From positions 1-20,463 of the forward strand of contig ATSW01069969.1 in the NCBI GenBank assembly GCA_000444245.1: DNA of 20,463 bases, read 5' to 3'. Below are positions 1 through 8,874 of this stretch, piece by piece (the stretch's first letter is position 1; each line of letters opens with the position of its first letter). Made by a program: the position numbers and the translations under genes. The stretch comes from Botryllus schlosseri. Lineage: Eukaryota; Chordata; Ascidiacea; Stolidobranchia; Styelidae. The notes under the pieces were generated by a model that was given only the letters and a program-made list of their open reading frames with translations, did no database searches and was not told where the DNA came from.

Positions 1-1061
1 CATGTGGACCTCCTCAAAGTCCTCATTTTACATGGAGGTCATCTGCAATTCATCTTCATCTTCTCCCAAATCTGATATTGTAAAACTCGTGGCCACGTTA
101 GCATTGTGTAGATAGGGAACAGGATCTCCGTGTTTGTACAACACCCTTGAATGGATCGTTAAGTAGCAATTGACGGCGAAAGAGAGACACCGAGTACTTA
201 AAATTACACAGAGACTCGCAGTTTTCGACGGAACACCAGTGGCGTTTGTATTGAATATAAAAATTGGATCCGTGAAGTACGATAGCATATATAATTTGGT
301 AACGCTTACATCATGAACGATACTCGATATGCGGAAGACTCATGACTCTGGCAGGGCAGTCAATGTTATTAACTTGCGTGTTGCGAAGTCAGTTGATATT
401 GGTCACTTCAAATACGTACACAAAATCATCGGTAATACTATAGACATTTGGATGCTGTCGTGCCAATAAAATGATGTCAAAATCCACCATTGTCGAGGAC
501 GAAACTCGCTCCCACCGTAGCGTGTGACAGATACATAAAACGGTATTTAATCATAGAAGTGTCCGTTCGAAAATGAGTCGAGGACTATGAAGAAAATATG
601 ATTGATAATTTTACGAGACACGTCGTACACGGTTCGTACAAGCCATATCGGTAGTTAGTAATCAGATTGTTTGGAAATCCGAGCAATTAATATATCAAGT
701 CGATCCATGTATACGCGCAGTGTATATTAGAAACGAAAACACAAATTGCTTCAGCTGAGAATTGGAATCGATAAAATCCCGAGTTGTGAGTTTCTTCAAA
801 TTGTGAAGAACCAGCAACAAGACACCAAAGCCTTCTTTCCGAAGCATCCGTTGATCCATATGATCTTCGGGTCGATGGGAAATCATTGTTATCCAACCGA
901 TTGCATATTGGTGATACATGAGCATGATCCGATACTCTTTCTTCTTAAAATCACCCCGAATAATGCAAATATATTCATTTTCTGACAGGCATCCACGGTG
1001 TCTCCCACCAGTTACAGTCTGGGCGTATTGACGAACGTTCAACTTACATTTGTTAGCTGAC
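1..1061. other. Region without a supported gene; likely 3' flank of the minus-strand gene
   Basis: No exon here could be tied to a family. Several open frames of 60-115 codons overlap on both strands at about 687-1042, and one minus-strand frame runs 288-28, ending in an acidic tail (EDEDELQMTSM). None starts with a convincing ATG and splice context, and no frame stands out over its neighbours. Because the minus-strand gene ends at 1062, part of this stretch should be its 3' untranslated region. The only poly(A)-like hexamer noticed on that strand is ATTAAA at 551-546, about 510 bases past the stop. A donor-like sequence on the minus strand (AAAT|GTAAGT) lies just past the stop, near 1053. 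Confidence 0.5.
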
Positions 1062-4000
1062 TTAAGATCCTACTGCGTTGACTTTTTCAGTGCTCCGCAT
1101 GCGCCCCCTCACTTCTTGCGCAAATTTTCTGAAATCGCTCTCAAGCTCATCGAACGAGACTTTCTCCTTTCGTATTACGTTTGATTTCCGCTTTTTTATT
1201 CGCACGCGACTGGAATTCTGCGACTCAGATTGAGGGCCTGGTTTTTCCACATCATTGGCATTGTTGGAAGCGACCTTGGCCTTTGATTCGCCATCTTTCG
1301 GCTCGATCAGAATATCCAGTCTGCTTGATACTTTGCCGACCCACGATTCATTTCGCGACAGTTGGCTCTGCCGAGGCGACGTTTGACCGGGCGACTTGTC
1401 CTTGGGTTCCGATGTGTCACGTTCGATTTTTGCATTCGCGTCCTGACACGACACTTTGTTACTGCTGCCGTGTAGCTGCTGGTTGCTGGACATACTGACT
1501 TTGTCGAGAGTGTCAGCCAGTTCATTGATATCGCTCATAATTCGTTCGAACGACATCGCTTCTTGCAATGCGGGACTGCTAACGAGCATCGGCGATTGGG
1601 GATCTTTACATGGAACGAATGACGAATTTCTTCTGCGAATCTTACGCTTGATATGTCGCTTGGAATTCTTATCGAATTTCCCGGTTGATTCCGATCGACT
1701 CATGGTGCTCTCTAGGTTCGATTGCAGCGCCCTCATAGGACCTTTGTTTCTGGTACTTTCCTTGGAACGCTGCCTGCTTGTGCGCATTTGTATATTATAG
1801 TCACCAGACGGCGGTCGGAATTCTGATATCTTAACCGGAATACTCCGTTTTGACATTGGTTCTGTAGCTGCAGCTTGGTATTCTTCGCCTGCGTCGTCTA
1901 CTTTGTCGGAGAAATCAGACGGGGAAGAGTCGTTCCGCGATTTCAGCCGGTTACTTTGAAACGCATATCCTTCTGAATCAGTGTCGCTTCTCGTCTCCCA
2001 GTCATTGGATGCGTCCGTGAACTCGGGATGGCTTCCACGCCGAATGTGGCGACGCCGCCTGCCCCCAGCTTGTCGCAGCCCTCTGTGGCGTTTGTTAGTG
2101 GGTTTTCGAGGTGGAGTCGGGGTGACAAGAGAAGTGATTGATAACGTCGAAGGATCGCGAGGCGTATATAGTCGCTTTCCGCGATAGAATGATATAATAT
2201 CGTCGGGTGAATTGGCTGTGGGATTTTGTCGGCTTCCTGACGGCGGTACAGTAGCGTTCAAGATGTCGTATCCTTGACTTGACACAGTGGCTTCTGTGGA
2301 CGCTACTTTCTCGGGGCTTTGTACGTTATGCGATGTATCATACGGATTGTGACTTGTTTTCCCGGGCCGATCTAGCCCCGGCGGACTAGGTGTCATTATC
2401 TCTTGTGAGTCGTGGCTGTACCCTGATTTTCTTCTGATTCCGAGCAAACTTTCAAGGGAGCCGGCGAGCCGACGAAAAAACGACCTCACACGTTTTCCTT
2501 TAGTTGGTCTCGGCGTTCCGGCGCTATATTGAAGTTGATCGGTGTAATTTTCCATGATCTGACTTCCCGCGTCGTAACTTGCGTGTTTTTCTTTCCCGCT
2601 TGGTGTGTCGTGCTTCAACAAGAATGATGGGTGTCTCGATGAACGTGATTGATGGATAACGTTATCAAACGATAATGTGCGCGTAAGTCGTAATTTACTT
2701 TTGATGGACGTCTGTTTAGCGTCTTGCGGTGCCTGCGCGGGTTTAGTCTGGTGAGACTGGATAGCGATCTGCTGAACTTTTATTGACTTTGTTTTAGTCA
2801 TCATCTCATCAGGTTCGAGTTGGTTGTCCGATATTTCTTTCTTTTTGCTGGACTGCCTTCGTATCGACCGACCATTGCCTTTGTCTGGTTGATTCGTGGT
2901 ATTTTCGATCGAAAAGGTTAGGTCGATGTTGAAGTTATCGTATTCATATGATGCGCGATCTTCATGATCGGAACCTGAAAGCAACAATAACTCCCATGAG
3001 AAAGGGTGGAAGAAGTAAGCCTAATACGGTATGGTAACGAATGAATGAAATGTAATTACAAAGGTGGTAACTAGCTGGCACGCATGTTTGTGGTGAAAAG
3101 GAAATAAAATGCTGATCCGTGTGAATAGCCTCCTGTTTGTTCAATGCGATCTGCCAAAATTATAATATATCTTGCGTCAAATTAGTAAGCGTCCAACCAA
3201 TGTAGCTTATGTGTATATAGCTCAAGGGCTGTATAATACACTTGCTTGGTTGGTGATCGATGAGTTCAGTGAGGTAGATCAGGGCTGGGCAAGCTACTGC
3301 AAACGACTTTTCTGTGGCCCTCGAGGACATTTTTACGTAATATTTCGCTTCGCAAAATATTTGGAAGAAAGAAAAAAATTCACCTTCGATGAGATTTTAT
3401 TCTCCTTCCAAATGTCAGAACGACGTATGACAATAAGCACAATTTGTGGCTCGATCGTTGCTCAGTACCAATTTATTGTTTTGAAAGACAAATCGTTTTC
3501 CGGATTGCAGTTGCAAAGCCAATTCTAAAGTCAATTCTTGAATTCATTTTGTGCTTGGTTTTGTGGATCAATGATAATAATGAAATTGCTCCCACCAGGG
3601 CCTAAAAATTTCGTAGGTCCCGCTTCCACGTATCACAATAAATTGAAAATAAATTGAACGAGTCGATTTTGCGAGACTCACAGAATTTATAAGTGGCGCG
3701 GCAGTGTAAATTCCCCTTGCTTGTTGGGTTTTATTTAAACCAAAAATAAAACACACTTCTTTAAAACAAGGCCCTTGTTTAAAACACGTTATTTAATGTT
3801 TTTTCTATGCCATGACGTCACGCATATTCAACTGTGACGTCATATGGGATTGATATTCACAATTGAAAACAGAGGGTAAATATAGCTCCTTTGACGAAAT
3901 AGGCTTCCAACCCCTGTCATATTCGGACCAAAATTATCTTTAACCAGGACCCAGGGGACTACATCGTCTTGAATACTAGTCAGCCTTCAGGATCACCGGA

Positions 4001-4867
4001 CCTCGACCTAACATATCGATCTCGCCTCCCGCCACATGCCACGTTATTTTGTCGCTTGCCTTTATATTCTCTGATTTATTTTTCACTCATTGTGCATGCC
4101 TCTTTTCTACTTCGCCTAGGCCACGTTGGGTGTCTGCTTGATCTCAAAAACTAGCCTACTCCAAGTCGTTTCGGCATCTTCCTATCTTTTCATTGTATCG
4201 CAGTTCGTGTGGTGTTTTGAATTGATGAAAATATTAATAAACTGATACTGCAGCATTTTTACTGTCGGCGGTCATCACCATCAGAACATTCATTTCTTAC
4301 GAATGATCTATATGTACGTAGCCTACTATAGCTGTTGAACCGACTATTCCGAGAGTTCCAACCATCATATCGTATACGTCCGCTATATCGGGTGGTAGGT
4401 AATCGTCGTCCGTATGTCCATACGACATATTTTTGGAACGTAATTACACAATTATGGCCTAATAATACAACTTAGAAAATAACACAATTTTTTGTACAAT
4501 AACACAATGTTTTAAACAACCATGTGTTTTAAATGCAACACTAGGCCTACTTGCTTGGCAGGTTGCAACCACTAATTATTCGCTCAAGACACATACCCTT
4601 ACAATAAATAGATGATACATTATACAAAATGCTTTGCTTGACAGACGTAGCCTACATGCCAAAAATCAACTTTTGTGACTGGAGAATAACTTCTAAGCAT
4701 CTGTCAACGAGACCTGTCCGTCACCTACCATCACTTGCGTCACTGCTTCTGCTCGACAGTCTTACAGGCTTCGAGTTACTATCCACTCTGGGCTTCCTCG
4801 TGATCGCGCGGTGCATCGTCCCAGAATTTCCCCTTTTCAACTCCATTTGTATTCCCATCTCAGTCAT
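1062..4867 (-). CDS. Uncharacterised basic, serine-rich, mostly disordered protein (two-exon gene)
   Basis: I do not recognise this protein. The model joins exon 1 (4867-4729) to exon 2 (2974-1062, stop at 1064-1062), giving 683 residues. The large exon is open for over 1.9 kb and starts at a CTTTCAG acceptor in phase 1. The only upstream ATG-initiated exon found that has matching phase, a good donor (GATG|GTAGGT) and similar composition is at 4867. An in-frame TGA at 4873-4871 fixes the start. Residues 1-46 are basic (RKP, SSRSSDASD). Residues about 205-230 form a basic amphipathic segment (KGKRVRSFFRRLAGS...). Residues about 335-362 are an Arg-rich block containing GRRRRHIRRG. Residues about 515-540 and 651-676 could be helical. 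There is no signal peptide, membrane segment or zinc motif. Basic blocks would suit a nuclear or membrane- or nucleic-acid-binding protein, but that is inference. The exon-1 junction has no direct proof. Confidence 0.7.
2975..4728 (-). other. Intron of the uncharacterised gene, with repeat debris
   Basis: This is the inferred 1,754-bp intron, GTAGGT at the donor and CAG at the acceptor on the minus strand. It contains no family-assignable coding sequence. On the plus strand 3172-3528 is open for 118 codons but lacks an ATG at its start. Around 3280 (CAGGGCTGGGCAAGCTACTG) it resembles the outer end of a hAT element; no matching right end was found. Inverted copies of AATAAC...TGTTTTAAACAA lie at 3793-3775 and 4498-4519, suggesting an old element of about 0.7 kb. 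At 4479-4514 the unit AATAACACAAT is repeated twice. Confidence 0.5.
3812..3843. promoter_or_regulatory. Paired inverted CRE-like palindromes
   Basis: ATGACGTCAC (3812-3821) and GTGACGTCAT (3834-3843) are perfect reverse complements separated by 12 bases. Each contains the palindrome TGACGTCA, the consensus for CREB/ATF bZIP dimers. The pair sits in the intron of the uncharacterised minus-strand gene, about 1 kb downstream of its start codon. A third copy, GTGACGTCAT, occurs at 5879-5888 inside a TBCC intron. This could be an enhancer, or part of a repeat that happens to carry the motif; the second reading is favoured slightly by the repeat-rich surroundings. Confidence 0.3.
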
Positions 4868-5512
4868 CACTCACAATTCCTTTTCCCGGCGCTAATCCTG
4901 CATTGCCTCTTCTATAACGACTTCGATGGCAGAAGATTAAGACAACGAATCCTGCAATCGCTTTATATCCAAAACGTGACTATTTCCGAACGTAACGCCG
5001 AACAGCAGTCTCATCTAATCTAATCACCGCAAAATCAAATTTTTGAGACATAACAACAGCGCTACATTAGTAAAAGATGACGCGTAGTAACCGGAACCTC
5101 TGGCATTCGTCGCAAACAATTGATACGCTTCCACACTCGGAAATCCCTCCATTGTTTTCGAACTATGAAAGTATGAATAGACTTATGATACACACGCCTA
5201 TTCAGCGATTAGGTGAAAATCTACAAGGAATACATCGATGATTCTGTATACTTCAAACCGCTACCTACTATACATCGCAATAATACGCCAACGTGAATTC
5301 CACAGATTTTTCACCACGCCTGCACGGATTTCAAAAATTCCTCCAACAATGAGACACCTTTTCTTCGCACGCCAGGGAGGCAAGCCAGACAATGGACAAC
5401 GTTACAAAACACATTGATAATATTGACGTGTATCTTTAATTGAAAAATTAGGAGACGCAATTGTAGCAGCAACAACATTAATCACAGAGAGGAAATACTT
5501 CCATATATGGAA
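4868..5512. other. Intergenic spacer between TBCC and the uncharacterised gene
   Basis: The two minus-strand genes run in the same direction with 645 bases between the TBCC stop and the next ATG. That is too wide for the tight operons known in some trans-splicing chordates. The spacer should hold the TBCC 3' untranslated region and the promoter or 5' leader of the downstream gene. Two near-identical acceptor-like strings on the minus strand, ATTGCAGGATT and AATGCAGGATT, lie just upstream of the start, at about 4955 and 4900. They could end a 5' leader intron or receive a trans-spliced leader. I see no coding sequence. Confidence 0.4.
5435..5440 (-). other. Possible poly(A) signal for TBCC
   Basis: ATTAAA on the minus strand lies about 75 bases past the TBCC stop codon. 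It is the commonest natural variant of the poly(A) hexamer. No AATAAA was noticed closer to the stop. A short match in AT-rich DNA is weak evidence on its own. Confidence 0.3.
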
Positions 5513-8098
5513 TCAACACTTTTTCTCAAAGTCGGCCCAAGAGGTTCGCCTTTCGGGTTCCGGCAAAACACTCCAGTTCGGAGAAGGCTCGTTGGAGAGC
5601 CAATTGAAATCGTCGACCTTGTCCCAGTTATTTATCCCGTTCCGCAGTCCGGAAGAGATCAAATCCGCTTCGTAACTTGCGTAGGTCCAATTATATGGCG
5701 CGAAACGCAGACCTTCGCTGTCTTCGATAATCGCTCTGCTGGTGACGTGCAAGTAGAAGTCGGTGTCGTTGGTTTCGTGAATACGAAGCTGCTGACAGCC
5801 GTTGACTATGCGCGATGATTTGCATCTGAATAGAAGCCAATCAGGTCAAAGTAGTCAGCGATGGTACACAAGTATAAGTGACGTCATAAATTTATTCTCC
5901 AGTACAAGTAGAAGTAGAGATTCCTACGGCTCATCAAAACTACTTCACATAAAATGGTGGTGTGTAACTAATCATATAAGTAGTTTAAAAAGTAGATATT
6001 GTCTAAGGAGTAGGGCAAGTTTTTGTTGCAGTTGAATCCGTGGAAAGTTGCATTTATTCATTTATTTTAGAAAAAAGTTGCTGAAGTTGCATTTTGACCA
6101 CATTTTGCTCGGTTGACTAAATAAAAAGGTCAATTTTCCGGCACAGCTCCCGAAATACCCGTAAAAGCGTTACTTCAGTGCTGATTTACGGTGTTTCAGT
6201 CGAATTTGGCCGTGTATTTCACCAAAATCGAAAATACTTTCATGAAAAATCGAAAAAGTTGCATGAAAAATGTGGACAAAAGTTGCAAAAAGTTGCACTA
6301 TAAGATTCCTTCAAACAGCTTAAAACAGCATTCTACATATCTTACGAGTATTTAGGAAGCTGCCGGAAGCTGTAAAAAAAGTTGCAAAAACTTGCCCTAC
6401 TAATGAGGTGAAAACTTCTTAAATTACACAGTGCATCTTCGCGGCTAACGCAATAACCCTACTAATAAGTGCAATTTTCGAAAATAAATTCAATCACAGT
6501 GACGATTTCGCCTCCTTGTGATGACAATTCAGCTCACAAAGGTGATCCATACATACCCGAAACTATTGACTCATTACAGTTTTTTTAGTATAAGAAGTGG
6601 TATTGTTTCAAAAAACTCTGTGTCAAGTGATGCCAGTATCGAGTAGCGTATACAGAAATTTGCAGAATATTTCGAAGTTGTTTCAAGTAGAAGTAGAATA
6701 ATATTGGTTTGAAAGGTTACTTCAATACTTTTGATAAGATGATCTGGACGAATACTTTTATCGGTCGAACGCAGACAACTTCCAAATTTGTAAGATTTTC
6801 CGGGACTAATGTAGAATAACTATGGGAGACCCAAAATGATGCCAATCGTCGTGGAAATCAGTGATGTTACATTCTACTCGACAAAATTTAAAAAGTACCT
6901 GTTGAACTGCAAGTAGCAAAAAAAACACCGCCATCAAGTAGTTTAGACCTACAACATGCAGGGGTAATTTTCAAGGATATATGACGCCAAGTTCTCGCTG
7001 TGACATTAGAAACTCGGTAGGACCAGAGCTGCGATACTAATCTCAACAACATCACCAACAGCGTTTTTGCATATACTCACTTTTCTACAAATACAGACCC
7101 GGACACCGGTCCACAAAGTACCGTGCAATTTTGGATATCGCTGATGTGAACTGTGCCGGGATGACCTTGCAGCATCACAACACAGTTCTGTAATTTAGAT
7201 AGTGATACGTCATTGCCATCAAGTTCTTTCTTAGCAATGCAAATGGTTTCTTCATTCTTTGAAGAAACTTGACATTGACTTAAAAGCTTGTTAACATGAG
7301 TTGCTGCTTCATTTTTTACGACAGGAGCGGGCGCATCTGAAATTTCAATCCAAAGGATAAGAAATCTTCCAATAATACTATATTTCGAATAGTCTAAACG
7401 TGATTCATCACTCACTAATCAACTAGGCCTTGTCAGTTGTAAGACAAATTCAACTAGAGCTCTAGGCTTGAAACATGTAAGACGATATGCCTATACTAAT
7501 ATTTGTGTAGGATGGAATACAATGGAGAATAAAATTAATAAGGTGTGATGTGAGTTTCATTCTTTCCAGAAAAATAATGCAATAAAACAAAACTACTATG
7601 AGAAAAGTCTGATGTATTCTAGAGTGATTTAACACAATTCCAAAATATCTCACCTTTCGCAACCTCTGCCACTTTCTTTTTTGATTTGAAAGCAAACTTC
7701 TTCCTCGGTTGTAAAGTTTCTTTCTTCGACAAGATATCAACCTCTAACTCGATTAAAGTCTTTTGCGCTCGACCAAGTTGATACGACCGAAGAAACACAG
7801 TGGAGTCGTTTAAAAATTTACGCAATTTCTCGTAATTTACTGACAGTTTTTCCAGGTAGTCCGAAACCAGAGCTCTGTCAGGATTTGACGAGAATTGGTC
7901 GTCGTCCAACATTTTCCGAAGTGAATCACACCCTTCCTTGAAATTTTGAATGAAGTACTCATACGTTTCCAGTTTTGAAGCCCTCTCTACATCTTCATTT
8001 TTCTTTGCGTTCAGAACCGCACGTTCTTCTTTACGCTTTTCCAACTGAGCGGTGATGGACCGTGCCTTCCTCTCTTGCTCATCGACAGGCTGGTTCAT
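5513..8098 (-). CDS. tbcc: Tubulin-folding cofactor C (TBCC), complete, three exons
   Basis: TBCC is the last cofactor in tubulin heterodimer assembly and, with cofactors D and E, stimulates GTP hydrolysis by beta-tubulin to release native dimer. Exons are 8098-7654, 7336-7081 and 5825-5513; phases 1 and 2 match across both introns and the sum is exactly 338 codons (337 residues; human TBCC is about 346). Residues 1-110 are the charged, helical N-terminal spectrin-like domain (EKRKEERAVLNAKKNEDVE). A basic QPRKKFAFKSKKK linker follows. Residues about 180-320 are the C-CAP/cofactor C beta-helix: NCTVLCGPVSGSVFVE, then CQQLRIHETNDTDFYLHV. Arg248 in QQLR aligns with the catalytic arginine finger known in human TBCC and RP2. 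The C-terminus carries IEDSEGLRFAPYNWTY, DDFNWL and PSPNWSVLPEPER. ATG 8098 is the first in-frame ATG after a stop. The family assignment is very secure. Confidence 0.95.
5826..7080 (-). other. TBCC intron 2, containing an inverted-repeat element
   Basis: This 1,255-bp intron runs from an AAAA|GTGAGT donor to a TTCTATTCAG acceptor on the minus strand. Apart from the element at 6009-6401 it is non-coding. The string CAAGTAGAAGTAGA occurs in direct orientation at about 5903 and 6683, on either side of the element, and AAGTAG recurs near 6910-6945, hinting at an older repeat into which the element inserted. Confidence 0.6.
6009..6401. mobile_element. Small non-autonomous inverted-repeat element (MITE-like), about 393 bp
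   Basis: The ends are inverted copies of AGTAGGGCAAGTTTTTG, 17 of 17 bases, followed by looser similarity. The interior has no open frame of note. It is built from repeats of an AAAGTTGCA-like unit (near 6050, 6080, 6255, 6280, 6290 and 6380), so much of it can be read as degenerate tandem copies of the terminal motif. No clear target-site duplication is visible, so the superfamily is undetermined. It lies inside TBCC intron 2. Confidence 0.65.
7337..7653 (-). other. TBCC intron 1
   Basis: This 317-bp intron splits a GAT codon, from an AAAG|GTGAGA donor to an AATTTCAG acceptor on the minus strand. It falls just after the basic linker that joins the helical N-terminal domain to the beta-helix domain. 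I see no gene or repeat inside it. Confidence 0.75.
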
Positions 8099-8874
8099 AT
8101 CGGTGACTAGCTTGATATATATGCTTTTCGCAAAATCTCCTTTTATCGAGTTCTGAGTGATCAAATTATGCTGCTAGAGATCAAGTAAGTGTTTGAAAGT
8201 AGTAAATATCTCAATGCATCCTCACACATCCATTGCGTTGTTCATAGCTGCATTAAAAATCGTTACCGGTAGCGAACAGTGTAAAAAATTTCCACTTCAC
8301 TGAGCTAGGGAGGTAAACAGAAACACTATGAAGTGCGTAGCTAATTTTGATCAGCTGATTCCAATGATACATACCATTGACAGATTCCTACTGTAAAACA
8401 TCAAGCAAATGTGATATTATACGTATTAATATTTCAAACTAACACCGGCAATTGATGTCAAACTTATATTAGCAATCACCAAGGGTACCACATCTTCAGG
8501 ATCGATACGACCGTTTCATGTGAGTTGTTGCAACACTACTAGAGGAAATGGAATACAGCAGACCCGGACTCTACTCGGGCCTATAACAAGATTGGGAATA
8601 TAATGTGAGTTATAGCTATATTTTCATTCTTAAATATGTATAATATTAGGCGAAAAACGGATCTACGGCCACCTTTTCCGGAAAAGCAGGTCAATATCAA
8701 CAAAAACCGTCAGTAAATTCTCACCTATCCGGGTGTGTCTTTTATAGATAATGCCGAAGCGCGGATATCAACGATTTGCATTTTTGCTGCAGTCACCATA
8801 GGCTTTGTGCGAGCTGGTTTTGTTGTATTTTTGTGGTTTGTTTACGCTTAATTTTGGCTCTTGCACTCCGTACA
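8099..8874. promoter_or_regulatory. Shared head-to-head spacer between TBCC and PHF10
   Basis: The start codons of TBCC (minus) and the PHF10 homologue (plus) are 776 bp apart and face away from each other, so both promoters and 5' leaders must lie here unless either gene has remote leader exons. No TATA box stands out at a sensible place. A CCAAT pentamer (about 8361) sits next to a CAGCTG-type region. The 99 bases before the PHF10 ATG are open in its frame but contain no ATG. Whether the promoters are truly shared cannot be told from sequence. Confidence 0.45.

Noticed and set aside
687-1042. Three overlapping open frames, two minus and one plus, one with a faint resemblance to membrane TLC-domain segments
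   Set aside because: No start, splice sites or conserved motif favours any one frame, and the resemblance is too weak to name a family.
3172-3528. 118-codon plus-strand open frame
   Set aside because: It has no initiating ATG, overlaps a hAT-like terminal sequence near 3280 and lies inside the intron of a minus-strand gene.
3568-3756. Minus-strand open frame with a donor-like GTGAGT as a candidate first exon
   Set aside because: No ATG precedes the donor, whereas the exon at 4867-4729 has start, donor, phase and composition all in agreement.
4629-4895. 88-codon plus-strand open frame
   Set aside because: It is the antisense shadow of exon 1 of the minus-strand gene.
8776-8874. In-frame upstream extension of PHF10 with a hydrophobic Cys-rich stretch
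   Set aside because: It begins with TTG and not ATG, and a membrane-like leader does not suit a nuclear PHD protein; it is taken as 5' leader.
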